The notes: generated by a model from the letters alone, not told the origin. A stretch of DNA of 64,000 nucleotides from Thermohalobaculum sp965247385 (GCA_965247385.1 CBDFHG010000003.1:62001-126000), one strand, 5' to 3'; counted from the stretch's first letter, positions 34,600 to 43,592 are shown. Made by a program: numbers and translations.

Positions 34600-34763
34600 C
34601 TTCCGGTCCAGACCGCCCGCCCCGCCCAAACCAGCCCCAATACCCCCGCACCCACCGCAAACGGGTTCTGGAGCATTATGCCGAGCAGCAGCACCGCCCC
34701 ACAGGCCGGGATCAGCCAAAGCGCGTGTGTGCGAGCGAAGCCGCTGGGATCCCGCTTTGCCAT
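34596..34763 (-). CDS. small membrane protein between rdgB and hemW
   Basis: A 55-residue product from ATG 34763, MAKRDPSGFARTHALWLIP then two short hydrophobic helices (ACGAVLLLGIML and FAVGAGVLGLVWAGRAVW). The start lies four bases after the rdgB stop and its own stop overlaps the hemW start, so it is translated as part of the operon. The function is unknown. The tight coupling and clean membrane topology make it more likely real than chance. Confidence 0.6.
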   Translation of the reverse strand: MAKRDPSGFARTHALWLIPACGAVLLLGIMLQNPFAVGAGVLGLVWAGRAVWTGR

Positions 34764-34767
34764 CGGT

Positions 34768-35409
34768 TCACTCTCCGGAACTATCCGAAAAACAGGCGGC
34801 GACGAGTTGGCGAAACGCATCCGCCCGGTGGCTCATGGCATGTTTCAGCTCTGGCTCCATCTCGCCAAAGGTAATGTCATCGCCGCTGGCAACAAAGACC
34901 GGATCGTAGCCGAATCCCTTGCCGCCCCGCGGCGGCCAGACAAGCCGCCCGGAGCACGTGCCCAGAAAGGTCTCGTCATGGCCATCCGGCCAGGCCAGAG
35001 TCAGGGCGCAATGGAATGCCGCCCGGCGCGGCTCCGGCGCAGCGATTGCCTCCAGCCGATCCCAGACGGCCTGCATCGCATGGCCAAAGTCGCGGCCCCC
35101 GGATTTGTGAGTTTCGGGGGTCTGCGCCCAGCGCGCCGAGTAGATGCCGGGCTCGCCCCCCAACGCATCCACCGCCAACCCGCTGTCATCGGCAAGCGAC
35201 GGCAAGCCCGAAAGCCGGGCTGCCGCCCGCGCCTTCAGCCGGGCATTGCCCTCGAAGGTGACCTCGGTCTCCTCCGGCTCCGGCAGGTCCAACTCGGCAG
35301 CCGAGACCGTCTCGACCCCGAAGGGTCGCATCAGATGACCGATCTCGCGTACCTTGCCAGCATTGTGCGAGGCGACGACAAGCCGGGGTTCGCGAAAGAC
35401 CCGCGTCAC
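34768..35409 (-). CDS. rdgB: XTP/dITP diphosphatase (RdgB/HAM1)
   Basis: A 213-residue house-cleaning nucleotidase that hydrolyses dITP, XTP and related purine triphosphates. Motifs: ASHNAGKVREI, TFEGNARLKA, ADDSGLAVDALGG.PGIYSARWA, GFGYDPVF and SHRADAF. The start (35409) overlaps the rph stop by four bases. Normal length. Confidence 0.94.
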   Translation of the reverse strand: MTRVFREPRLVVASHNAGKVREIGHLMRPFGVETVSAAELDLPEPEETEVTFEGNARLKARAAARLSGLPSLADDSGLAVDALGGEPGIYSARWAQTPETHKSGGRDFGHAMQAVWDRLEAIAAPEPRRAAFHCALTLAWPDGHDETFLGTCSGRLVWPPRGGKGFGYDPVFVASGDDITFGEMEPELKHAMSHRADAFRQLVAACFSDSSGE

Positions 35410-36116
35410 ACCAACGCCGCCTTTTGTGCCGCCACCAACTCGGCCACGCCTTTCTTGGCCAGCGTCAGCATGTCGTGGAACTCGGCCTCCGAGAAGGTTG
35501 CACCCTCGGCCGAGGCCTGGACCTCGACCATGCCGCCGTCGCCGGTCATGACAAAATTGGCGTCGGTCCCGGCCTCGCTGTCCTCGGCATAGTCCAGGTC
35601 CAGCACCACCTGGCCGTTATGCACCCCGCAGGAGATCGCAGCGATGTGCTGGCTGATCGGGTTCTCGATGCACTCCTTGGCGTCCACCAGCTTCTGCGCC
35701 GCCAGCCACAACGCCACCCAGCCGCCGGTGATCGCGGCGGTGCGGGTGCCGCCATCGGCCTGCAACACATCGCAATCGATCATGATCTGGCGCTCGCCCA
35801 TAACCACCCGGTCAGTCCCGGCCCGCAGCGCCCGGCCGATCAGGCGCTGAATCTCCTGGGTGCGCCCGGTCTGGCCGTTCTTGGCCTCGCGCCGGTTGCG
35901 GGTGTTGGTGGCGCGCGGCAGCATGCCGTATTCCGCCGTCACCCAGCCCAGCCCGCTGTTGCGCAGCCAGCGCGGCGCCTTGGCGTCGACCGACGCGGTA
36001 CACAACACATGGGTGTCGCCGAACCGGATCAGCACCGAGCCCTCGGCATGGCGGGTGAAGCCGGTCTCGATGGAAACCTGGCGCAACTCTTCGGCGCGGC
36101 GGCCCGATGGGCGCAT
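35406..36116 (-). CDS. rph: ribonuclease PH
   Basis: A 236-residue phosphorolytic 3'-5' exonuclease maturing tRNA 3' ends. It begins MRPSGRRAEELRQVSIETGF; GDTHVLCTASV, RNRREAKNGQTGRTQEIQRLIGRALR and DCDVLQADGGTRTAAITG are all typical. It heads the rph-rdgB-orf-hemW-DUF454 run. Its upstream neighbour would normally be divergent hrcA; here 4.6 kb of IS and cargo sequence intervene. Confidence 0.95.
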   Translation of the reverse strand: MRPSGRRAEELRQVSIETGFTRHAEGSVLIRFGDTHVLCTASVDAKAPRWLRNSGLGWVTAEYGMLPRATNTRNRREAKNGQTGRTQEIQRLIGRALRAGTDRVVMGERQIMIDCDVLQADGGTRTAAITGGWVALWLAAQKLVDAKECIENPISQHIAAISCGVHNGQVVLDLDYAEDSEAGTDANFVMTGDGGMVEVQASAEGATFSEAEFHDMLTLAKKGVAELVAAQKAALV

Positions 36117-36255
36117 GGTGTCTCTCCCTGTTGCATTCCGGGGCGGTGTTTCGAAGTCGCGCCGTGTTTAGCCGCCCGGCACCCGGGCGTCCAGCACACG
36201 AACCGCTACAATTGCCGCTACAATTGACCCGGCATTTCCGCATCATTAGGTCTAG

Positions 36256-37468
36256 CAGCCCGTTGACGAACTCGGCACTGGACGCGAGCGGCCTGGTCTG
36301 ATTCTTTGATGTTCTGGTTTGACCGGGAGGCTCGCCGATGGCGATGGGACTGCGGAAGGATCGTCAGGGTGATTTGATGGTGGGCTGGGCGGAGATGCCG
36401 TGCTCGCCGGGTCATGTGTTTTACGACCGTCTTCAGTCGGTCCTGATCGAGGGCGGCTTCGACGGCTTCGCCGAGGCGGGTCTGGTGAAGGGCGAGCGCA
36501 TCGGGGTGGATGCCTCGACCATGGAGGCCAACGCGGCGCGGCGCAACATCGTGCGGCGCGGCACGGGGTGATGGCGACCGGGAGATGCTGGAGCATCTGG
36601 CCCGGGAGAGCGGCATCGAGACGCCCACGGCCGAGGACCTGGCGCGTCTGGACCGCAAGCGCAAGGGCAGGAAGCTCTCGAACCAGGATCGGGTTTGCAG
36701 GAGCGACCCCGAGGCCAGGATCGCCAGGATGAAGGCCGCCGCGACCCATCTGGCCTACAAGCCCGGGCACGCGGTGGATCTGGACACCGGGGCGGTGGTG
36801 GCGGCCGAGTTGCACCCAGCCGATGAGGGCGACACCACGACGCTTTCCAGGACCATGGCCGGCGGCCGAGGCAAACCTCGAGGCGGTGGCTGCGGCGCCG
36901 ACGCCAGAGGGCCCGGCCGAATGCGTCACCGACAAGGGCGATCACTCACGGGCGGTCTTGAAGGCCCTGGACGGACAGTCCCTGCAAGACCCGGCCCTGC
37001 AAGACCCGGATCGCCGCGCCCAGGCAGAAGGGCTTTTCGCGCTGGCGCGGTGACCAGGCGGCGCGCCGGGCGGTCCCCAACAACCGCGTGCGGCTCAACT
37101 CCGCGCTCGCCCGCGAGGCCTTCAAGCTGCGCGCCGAGATCGTCGAGCGCTGCTTTGCCCACACCCTCGATCGCGGCGGCATGCGCCGGACCTGGCTGCG
37201 CCGGCGCGAGAACGTGCACAAGCGATACCTGCTTCACGTCGCCGGCCACAACCTCTCGTTGCTGATGCGCCAACTCATCGGCGCCGGCACCGCGCGCCAG
37301 GCCGTGGCGGGCGGATATGGCGGTATTTTCGTGCTTGTTGCGCCCGCTGGAGCCGTTCTGGTCGCTCGGACCGGCCTCATCGTCCCGGAGGATGGCGAAA
37401 CCGCCGGCGCCGCGTCATGTTTCGTCGTGGGGTGAAACCCGGGCAATGGCGCCTTTTTCAACGGGCTG
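36256..37468 (+). mobile_element. IS1182-family element, copy 2 (both ends, dead transposase)
   Basis: Terminal repeats CAGCCCGTTGA (36256-36266) and TCAACGGGCTG (37458-37468) are intact; flanks are CTAG on the left and TTAG on the right. The transposase frame has lost about 90 codons (residues about 48-138 of copy 1). The deletion junction lies within GCCGAGGCGG, which occurs at both original borders. Further frameshifts follow near 36571 and 36857-37050, with a 15-bp tandem duplication (CCTGCAAGACCCGG type) shared with copy 3. It is not coding for an active protein. Confidence 0.8.
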
Positions 37469-37490
37469 TTAGAGCCTGCATCGAAAATGC

Positions 37491-37874
37491 TTAAGGATGT
37501 AGCTTGCCTCTAGCCATCGCCTTTCGCCGCAAGTCCTGCGATTTCGCTTTCTTCTGGCTCTTGCTCAGGCCTTCAAATTCGGCGTGTGAATGGTGGGGAT
37601 TGTTTTCGAGAGGGCTCTCAAAGCATTCAATCGGACAGGGCATCTCCGAGAATTCCTTCGGTGTAAGGCCGTAGACACCGTCTGAATTCAGCCCCAACGC
37701 CTTGAAGTCGTCGAATGATGCTTTGGCGGTAGTGGTCGCCGATCGGTCCATCGACAGCTTGCTCCAATCTTTCTTTGTGGGGATAAACGCCAAGCGGCTT
37801 GGCCCGTCTTCTTCCGTCCAGCCTGGATTAATCTGCCGAAACTGGATTTCATCCTGATCGTAAATTTTTTCCAT
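37491..37874 (-). CDS. hypothetical protein, second gene of a two-gene cassette
   Basis: A 127-residue soluble protein starting at ATG 37874 (GGGGGC upstream). The N-terminus is acidic (MEKIYDQDEIQFRQINPGW) and the C-terminus basic (SKSQKKAKSQDLRRKAMARGK). No catalytic motif is recognised. Its start lies 26 bp inside the upstream gene, so the two are co-translated. The lower GC and odd codon use against neighbours suggest recent arrival. The pair sits between two IS1182 copies. Confidence 0.6.
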   Translation of the reverse strand: MEKIYDQDEIQFRQINPGWTEEDGPSRLAFIPTKKDWSKLSMDRSATTTAKASFDDFKALGLNSDGVYGLTPKEFSEMPCPIECFESPLENNPHHSHAEFEGLSKSQKKAKSQDLRRKAMARGKLHP

Positions 37875-39003
37875 TAATGCCCCCCGAAGACATAGTGTCG
37901 AATTCTTCAAAGAATTCTGGAGAAAATTCATCAAAGGACTTGGCCTCAAATGTCTGCCCAGATTCAGAGCTTCCGTCAATTTCAAGAGAGCCATCCGGCA
38001 TTATTTCTACGGCAAAACTCCAGCCATCCTTATCGAACTCAAGGGAGATTCCGCCGTCTTCGGTGGGAAATATGCGAAACAGCTTAGCAAGATCAGCGCG
38101 CATGAAAATGAGTTGGGCCGCGCGCATTCCCGCCAAGTGAACTAGTTGCTCACCCTGTTGCTCGCCCAGCCAACCTTTTTCGATCTTTGCAAGTTCCTGC
38201 AATCGTTTCACACACCGCATAACGTCTTCACCATGTGGGCTGACTAAATCAACAGAGTGAACCGCTTCAATCGCCTTGAAATCATCATGAGCATCTAAGG
38301 CGACAGACAATGAAAACTCGACTGAGGTGTGCAGGTTTCCATCAAACTGTTCAGCCGGCATTGACACGCCATCAAGAGGCAGGCGAAGCTCACCATACTT
38401 TTCAGTTTGGACTTGAATAGTATTATGCGAAGCATCCACACCTGTGAGCGTTCCAACGCTTTCAAACTCTGCAGTGTATGTCTCCCGAACACGTGTTAGA
38501 AGCTTTTTCCTTCGGACGGCGTCAAGGCTGACTACCTTTCCATCCGCGCCCTTGGTTCCAACGAACTCAATGCGTTCGTCTTTTTGAATATTCGCGCCAA
38601 GTTTTGACAGTGCGTAAATAGCATCTTGGGGAAGCGCCAGCGGAAATGTATTGTATGCTGCGTCGTCAAATATTTTTGCGACACGTTTAAATGCTTGCCC
38701 GACGATTTTCTCCATTTCGCCGCCAATATTTGGAAGATTTTGTTGAGCCATTTCATGATCAAGGGAGAGAACTGGGGTCGCGCTTCCGTCCTCAATATCG
38801 GTCAGGGCAAAAGATATACTCCTGTCGAATCCTTGAGGGACGCGTTTTCGATCGGGATTGTTTTGCCTGAATTCTTGTTTTGCGAGGGCTGCTATGAGGT
38901 CTCTGAACGCGCGCAAGTCCCCCAATACGTCCAATGGCAGGCGCGTGCGGTTGAACCTGCGACCCACATAACGCAATGAATAGGATTTGCTCTCACCTTC
39001 CAT
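37849..39003 (-). CDS. hypothetical protein, first gene of a two-gene cassette
   Basis: A 384-residue protein from ATG 39003 (MEGESKSYSLRYVGRRFNRT). The N-terminal region (1-110) includes LPLDVLGDLRAFRDLIAALAKQEF and SISFALTDIEDGSATPVL. The middle looks beta-rich with ESVGTLTGVDASHNTIQVQ and LRLPLDGVSM. The C-terminal half carries GISLEFDKDGWSFAVEIMPDGSLEID. No enzyme motif is seen. Length, gene overlap and IS-flanked AT-rich context resemble defence or toxin-antitoxin cassettes, but I recognise no named family. Confidence 0.6.
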   Translation of the reverse strand: MEGESKSYSLRYVGRRFNRTRLPLDVLGDLRAFRDLIAALAKQEFRQNNPDRKRVPQGFDRSISFALTDIEDGSATPVLSLDHEMAQQNLPNIGGEMEKIVGQAFKRVAKIFDDAAYNTFPLALPQDAIYALSKLGANIQKDERIEFVGTKGADGKVVSLDAVRRKKLLTRVRETYTAEFESVGTLTGVDASHNTIQVQTEKYGELRLPLDGVSMPAEQFDGNLHTSVEFSLSVALDAHDDFKAIEAVHSVDLVSPHGEDVMRCVKRLQELAKIEKGWLGEQQGEQLVHLAGMRAAQLIFMRADLAKLFRIFPTEDGGISLEFDKDGWSFAVEIMPDGSLEIDGSSESGQTFEAKSFDEFSPEFFEEFDTMSSGGINGKNLRSG

Positions 39004-39069
39004 GCCCCTTGACTCGCACGTTATGTCCAAGGGCGTCAAGCTTGTCAGCGGCACTGTAGAGGTGTCCAG

Positions 39070-39355
39070 CTAAACTCTTCTCACTGTCCGTTCGCTGACC
39101 CTAAACAGCCGCGCAATCTCCGAGATTGCCCGTCGTTCGTCATCGCGCATGCGGCGCACCTCGGCCTTTTGGGCATCGGTCAGGGCAGAGGGGCGGCCAC
39201 CCGACCCGCCCACGTGCCTTGGCGGACTGCAGGCCCTCCCTCGTGCGTTCAGCGATGCGCTCGCGCTCGAATTGGGCGATGGAAGCAAAGACGTGAAAGA
39301 CGAGGCGTCCGGCCAGCGTCGTCGTGTCGATGTCTTCGGCCAGGGAGCAAACCTC
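39070..39355 (-). pseudogene. serine recombinase (resolvase/invertase) C-terminal fragment
   Basis: The minus strand gives CSLAEDIDTTTLAGRLVFHVFASIAQFERERIAERTREGLQ, the end of a resolvase catalytic domain. After a frameshift near 39215 comes GGRPSALTDAQKAEVRRMRD and the helix-turn-helix ISEIARLFRVSERTVRRV. The catalytic N-terminus is missing. The upstream side (39356-39630) is an unrelated membrane-protein fragment fused in frame. It marks the right side of the cargo as mobile DNA. Confidence 0.75.
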
Positions 39356-39630
39356 GTCCGCCTGCGCCTCCGAATCCAGGCCGAGCGGATCCGCCGGCCG
39401 CGCTCGGCGCGTGGCCGCCGCCCTGGCCCGTCCCGCGCGCCAGTCGCGCCACATGACCCGCCCCCAGCGCCCCATGAGGAGGGTGGATATTCCGATGACC
39501 ACCCCGGCGAGCAACTGTCCGGCGGGCATGCCGGGCGCGAGCGCCTCCCGGAGACCCTGCCCGAGGCCTGGCCAGCGCGGCGGAGGGCCCGCAAGCACGA
39601 GGAAGGTCACGCCGGCGAGTGCTGCCAGGG
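39356..39630 (-). pseudogene. membrane-protein fragment fused to the recombinase remnant
   Basis: A minus-strand frame with two hydrophobic stretches (ALAALAGVTFLVLAGPPP and QLLAGVVIGISTLLMGRWG) and a basic tail (RDWRAGRARAAATRRARP), then continuing in frame into the recombinase fragment. One end is cut by the left end of IS1182 copy 3 at 39637. It resembles small membrane proteins of plasmid backbones; no firm family. Confidence 0.4.
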
Positions 39631-39636
39631 CATAAC

Positions 39637-40688
39637 AGCCCGTTGACGAAGTCGGCACTGGACGCGAGCGGCCTGGTTTGATTCCTTGATGTTCCGATTT
39701 GACCGGAGGCTCGCCGATGGCGATGGGACTGCGGAAGGATCGTCAGGGTGACTTGATGGTGGGCTGGGCGGAGATGCCGCGCTCGCCGGGTCATGTGTTT
39801 TACGACCGTCTTCAGTCGGTCCTGATCGAGGGCGGCTTCGACGGCTTCGCCGAGGCGGCCTGCCGGTGCTGTTACGCGGCCAGGACGGGAGCGCCTTCGG
39901 TGCCGCCGGGGCGCTGTTTCCGCAGGCATCTGGTGGGCGACTTCGAGGGCATCGACTCTGGGCGCGGGCTGGAATGGCGCGGCTCGGATTCGCTGTCGCT
40001 GCGGGAGTTTCTGCGGCTGGAGAGCCGGGATCGTGTGCCGGACCATTGCTGGCTGTCGAAGACCCGCACGCGCCTGCCCCACGAGGGGCACGCGGCGGTC
40101 TTCGACCGGGTTCTGACGCCGACCCCAGAGAGCCCGGCCGAATGCGTCGCCGACAAGGGCGATCACTCACGGGCGGTCTTGAAGGCCCTGGACGACAGTC
40201 CCTGCAAGACCCGGCCCTGCAAGACCCGGATCGCCGAGCCCAGGCAGAAGGGCTTTTCGCGCTGGCGCGGTGACCAGGCGGCGCGCCGGGCGGTCACCAA
40301 CAACCGCGTGCGGCTCAAGTCCGCGCTCGCCCGCGAGGCCTTCAAGCTGCGCGCCGAGATCGTCGAGCGCTGCTTTGCCCACAGCCTCGATCGCGGCGGC
40401 CTGCGCCGGACCTGGCTGCGCCGGCGCGAGAATGTGCACAAGCGATACCTGCTTCACGTCGCCGGCCACAACCTCTCGTTGCTGATGCGCCAACTCATCG
40501 GCACCGGCACCGCGCGCCAGGCCGTGGCGGGCGGATCTGGCGGTATTTTCGTGCTTGTTGCGCCCGCTGGAGCCGTTCTGGTCGCTCGGATCGTCCTCAT
40601 CGTCTCGGAGGATGGCGAAACCGCCGGCGCCGCGTTATGTTTCGTCGTGGGATGAAACCCGGTCGATGGCGCCTTTTTCAACGGGCTG
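39637..40688 (+). mobile_element. IS1182-family element, copy 3 (both ends, deleted transposase)
   Basis: Ends CAGCCCGTTGA (39637-39647) and TCAACGGGCTG (40678-40688) are intact, with flanks ATAA and CTAA. The frame from ATG 39717 stays open for 312 codons to 40655 but lacks residues about 141-279 of copy 1, including the first catalytic Asp. It carries the same 15-bp duplication as copy 2, so copies 2 and 3 are closer to each other than to copy 1. Its right end lies only about 40 bp upstream of hrcA. Confidence 0.8.
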
Positions 40689-40726
40689 CTAACGGGAAAC
40701 TGCCTCGCAGGGAGATGGATTGCCGA

Positions 40727-41812
40727 ATGGCCGAATCCGCGCCCAGCCTTGACGACCTGAACGAACGCAGCCGGGCAATCTTCCGGCAGCTCGTCGATAC
40801 CTATCTGGCCACCGGCGACCCGGTTGGCTCGCGCACACTGGCGCGGGCGATGGAGGTCAGCCTGTCGCCCGCCACCATTCGCAACGTCATGCAGGATCTC
40901 GAGGAACTCGGCTTGCTTGGCAGCCCCCATGTCTCCGCCGGGCGGGTGCCGACCCAACAGGGCCTGCGCCTGTTCGTCGATGGCGTGCTGGAAATCGGCG
41001 CCATTTCGCAAACCGAGCGCGAGCAGATCGAACGCAGCGTCGCCAGCCACGAGGACGATCTCTCCGCCATGCTCGATGAGGCTGGATCGATGCTGTCTGG
41101 CCTGTCGAGCTGCGCCAGCCTGGTCTTCGCGCCCAAGCACGAGGCGCCGGTTCGCCATATCGAGTTCATCACGCTCTCTCCCGACCGGGCGCTGGCGGTT
41201 TTGGTCACCGAGGACGGCGCGGTAGAGAATCGCATCTTCGACCCGCCGCCCGGTCTTACCCCGTCGGCCATGCGCGAGGCGGCGAACTTCCTCAACGCCC
41301 ATCTGCGCGGACAGACCATCTCCGAGGCGCAGGGCCTCATCGCCCGGTGTATCGAAACCTACCGGGCCGAGTTGGACACCTTGGCCGCCAGCCTGGTCGA
41401 ACGTGGCGTCGCGCTGTGGAGCGAGGGTGACCCCGGTGCGGTGGAGCGCCTCATCGTGCGCGGCCGCGCCAACCTGCTGGAGGAGGGCCAGGGTACCGAG
41501 GAACTGGACCGCATGCGCCAGCTTTTCGACGATCTTGAATCCAAGCGCGACCTTGCCCAATTGCTGGACCTGGCCGAAGAGGCCGAGGGTGTACGGGTGT
41601 TCATCGGGTCCGAGAACAAACTCTTCTCGCTCTCGGGCTCGTCATTGGTTATTTCGCCCTACACGGATTCGCGCCGCCGGATCATCGGTGCCATTGGCGT
41701 GATCGGACCGACCCGGCTGAACTACGGTCGCATCGTGCCGATCGTCGACTACACGGCGCGGCTGGTCGGCAGTATGCTGGGCAGGCAGGCAAAAGACGAA
41801 AGAGGCGATTGA
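40727..41812 (+). CDS. hrcA: heat-inducible transcription repressor HrcA
   Basis: A 361-residue repressor that binds CIRCE sites upstream of chaperone genes and is released on heat stress. The N-terminal winged helix (LNERSRAIFRQLVDTYLATGDPVGSRTL...SPATIRNVMQDLEELGLL), the dimerisation insert and the GAF-like C-terminus (IGPTRLNYGRIVPIVDYTARL) are complete. ATG 40727 gives the usual length; ATG 40715, nearer GGGAG, is possible. IS1182 copy 3 lies immediately upstream, so the native promoter and any CIRCE site are gone. It overlaps grpE (TGATG). Confidence 0.93.
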   Translation: MAESAPSLDDLNERSRAIFRQLVDTYLATGDPVGSRTLARAMEVSLSPATIRNVMQDLEELGLLGSPHVSAGRVPTQQGLRLFVDGVLEIGAISQTEREQIERSVASHEDDLSAMLDEAGSMLSGLSSCASLVFAPKHEAPVRHIEFITLSPDRALAVLVTEDGAVENRIFDPPPGLTPSAMREAANFLNAHLRGQTISEAQGLIARCIETYRAELDTLAASLVERGVALWSEGDPGAVERLIVRGRANLLEEGQGTEELDRMRQLFDDLESKRDLAQLLDLAEEAEGVRVFIGSENKLFSLSGSSLVISPYTDSRRRIIGAIGVIGPTRLNYGRIVPIVDYTARLVGSMLGRQAKDERGD

Positions 41813-42561
41813 TGTCGGACAAGAACATCGACAAGGCGGAAGTTGAGGAGGTGACGCCGGAAACGGCCGCCGATGCACCTGTGAACATCCCGGACATCGA
41901 GGGTATCATCCCCGGTCTGGCGGGAGAGATCGAGGCCGCCGCAATCGAGGCTGGGGCGGCCGGGCTGACGGTAACCCCGGCTGGGGTGATTGCCCAACTC
42001 GAAGCCGATTGCTTCGAGCTCAAGGACAAACTGCTGCGCGGGCTGGCAGAATCCGAGAACATCCGCCGCCGGGCCGAACGCGACCGCAAGGATGCCGAGG
42101 CCTATGGCGGAACCAGGCTGGCCCGCGACCTGCTGGCTGTGTATGACAACCTCGACCGCGCGCTGGCCCATATTACCGACGCCCAGCGCGCACAGGCCAA
42201 GGACTTCATCGAGGGCGTCGAACTGACCCAGCGCGAGCTGCTGAACGCCTTCGCCAAGCACAAGATCGAGAAGGTCAGCCCGGCGATGGGCGAGAAGTTC
42301 GATCCCAACCGCCACCAGGCCATGTTCGAAGCCCCGGTCCCCGGCGCTGGTCCCGGCACTGTGATCGAGGTCATGCAGGCCGGCTTCACCATCGCCGGCC
42401 GCCTGCTCCGTCCGGCAATGGTCGGCGTCGCCAAGGCGGCGCCTCGGCCGGCGGCGGAGGAGACCAAGGACGCACTCGAGGGGAACGCGGCCCCAAAAAA
42501 CCAGGCGAAAAACCAGGCGAAAAACCAGGCGAAAAACGAAGCAGAGAACGACGCGAAATAA
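41812..42561 (+). CDS. grpE: nucleotide exchange factor GrpE
   Basis: A 249-residue DnaK cofactor that speeds ADP release. A disordered N-terminus (1-60), the long dimerisation helix (AQLEADCFELKDKLLRGLAESENIRRRAERDRKDAE) and the beta domain (GEKFDPNRHQAMFE...VIEVMQAGFTIAGRLLRPAMVGVAK) are present. The C-terminal tail is a repeat (NQAK three times then NEAEN) created by a 12-bp tandem DNA repeat. ATG 41812 overlaps the hrcA stop, so the two are coupled. Confidence 0.93.
   Translation: MSDKNIDKAEVEEVTPETAADAPVNIPDIEGIIPGLAGEIEAAAIEAGAAGLTVTPAGVIAQLEADCFELKDKLLRGLAESENIRRRAERDRKDAEAYGGTRLARDLLAVYDNLDRALAHITDAQRAQAKDFIEGVELTQRELLNAFAKHKIEKVSPAMGEKFDPNRHQAMFEAPVPGAGPGTVIEVMQAGFTIAGRLLRPAMVGVAKAAPRPAAEETKDALEGNAAPKNQAKNQAKNQAKNEAENDAK
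42499..42534. repeat. 12-bp tandem repeat, three units, in the grpE tail
   Basis: AACCAGGCGAAA repeated three times without change at 42499-42510, 42511-42522 and 42523-42534, encoding the NQAK tail of GrpE. The period of 12 keeps the frame. Confidence 0.85.
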
Positions 42562-42591
42562 GATCGCAGGGGCAAGGGAGGCCCCGCCCCC

Positions 42592-43212
42592 ATGCCCATC
42601 ACCACCGAAACCCGCCTGCGCGAGATCTACGGCCCGGCCGTGCCGCGCTCGCTGGCCAAGCAGATCGACCATGTCGACGGCCACTGCCGCCGCTTCATCG
42701 CCGCCAGCCCGTTCCTGCTGATGGCGACCTCGGATGGCGAGCGTCTCGACACCTCGCCCAAGGGCGACCGCGCGGGCTTTGTTGTGGTCGAGGACGACAA
42801 GCATCTGCTGATCCCGGACTGGCCGGGAAATTCGCGTATCGACGGCTTGCGCAACCTCCTTGTTCACCCGCATATCGGCCTGAACTTCCTGATCCCGACC
42901 GTTCGCGAAACCCTGCGCATCAATGGCACCGCCACCATCCATGACGATCCGGCACCGCTGGCAGCTTGCGCCAATCAGGGCCGCCTGCCCCTGACCGTGA
43001 TCCGCGTTGCCGTCGAGGAGGTGTTCCTGCATTGCGCCAAGGCGCTGTTGCGCTCACATCTGTGGCAACCGGAGACCTGGCCCAGCGAGCGTCCGGTTCC
43101 GTCGATGGGCGAAATGATCCGCGACCATGCCGATTCCGACGGCCCGGCCGAAACCGATGAGGATATGATCGCCCGCTACACCAGGGCGCTGGCGGCGGAG
43201 GGGCGCGGGTAG
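42592..43212 (+). CDS. pyridoxamine 5'-phosphate oxidase-like FMN-binding protein
   Basis: A 206-residue split-barrel protein of the MSMEG_1061/PNPOx-like group. It has FIAASPFLLMATSDGERLDTSPKGDRAGFV, LLIPDWPGNSRIDGLRNLLVHPHIGLNFLIP and ETLRINGTA, the FMN-phosphate region and dimer interface of this family. It probably uses a flavin as reductase or sensor; the substrate is unknown. It is 30 bp after grpE on the same strand and may be co-transcribed. Confidence 0.8.
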   Translation: MPITTETRLREIYGPAVPRSLAKQIDHVDGHCRRFIAASPFLLMATSDGERLDTSPKGDRAGFVVVEDDKHLLIPDWPGNSRIDGLRNLLVHPHIGLNFLIPTVRETLRINGTATIHDDPAPLAACANQGRLPLTVIRVAVEEVFLHCAKALLRSHLWQPETWPSERPVPSMGEMIRDHADSDGPAETDEDMIARYTRALAAEGRG

Positions 43213-43323
43213 GGGAGGCGTCGCGCTGGGTCTTTGCGCCTGCGCGCTCCACCCCTCGCCTCGTCTCCCCGCATGTCTTTTGCGCCTGTTCCAAAAACCG
43301 CTTCGTGTCTTTTGGGCGCGCCG

Positions 43324-43412
43324 CCACCCGGCCCTCCTCCCCGTCCGACCACCAAGCGTAATCCCATCCGGTAGGCTTGGTGGCCGGGCGGGGAGGAGGG
43401 CCGGGTTGGTGG
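43324..43412. terminator. very long hairpin, candidate bidirectional terminator
   Basis: An arm at 43324-43357 pairs with 43375-43412 over about 33 bp with one mismatch and one G-T pair, around a 17-nt loop. The base of the loop is CCACCAAGC/GCTTGGTGG, followed by GGCCCTCCTCCCC/GGGGAGGAGGGCC. It lies between the convergent PNPOx-like gene and alkB. There is no T-run next to it, so a repeat element or RNA-stability role is equally possible. The rest of 43213-43592 holds nothing I recognise apart from two copies of GTCTTT(T)GCGCCTG. Confidence 0.6.
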
Positions 43413-43592
43413 AGCCGGAAATCCGTGGATATGGATTTTGTCACGGGCAAAAAACAACTGGGTCAGTTCCAGACAACTTTCTCGGCCATAAATCCCGCTC
43501 GAATCGTTTTTCGTGTATTTCAATATCTTAAGCACGTGTCCAGATCTGGACACCGTCCGCCGCTGATCTCATACCCCGCGAAACGCTCGACC

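Noticed and set aside
36252..37472. Four-base target duplications at IS1182 copies 2 and 3
   Set aside because: Flanks CTAG/TTAG and ATAA/CTAA are similar but not identical, so no exact duplication can be claimed.
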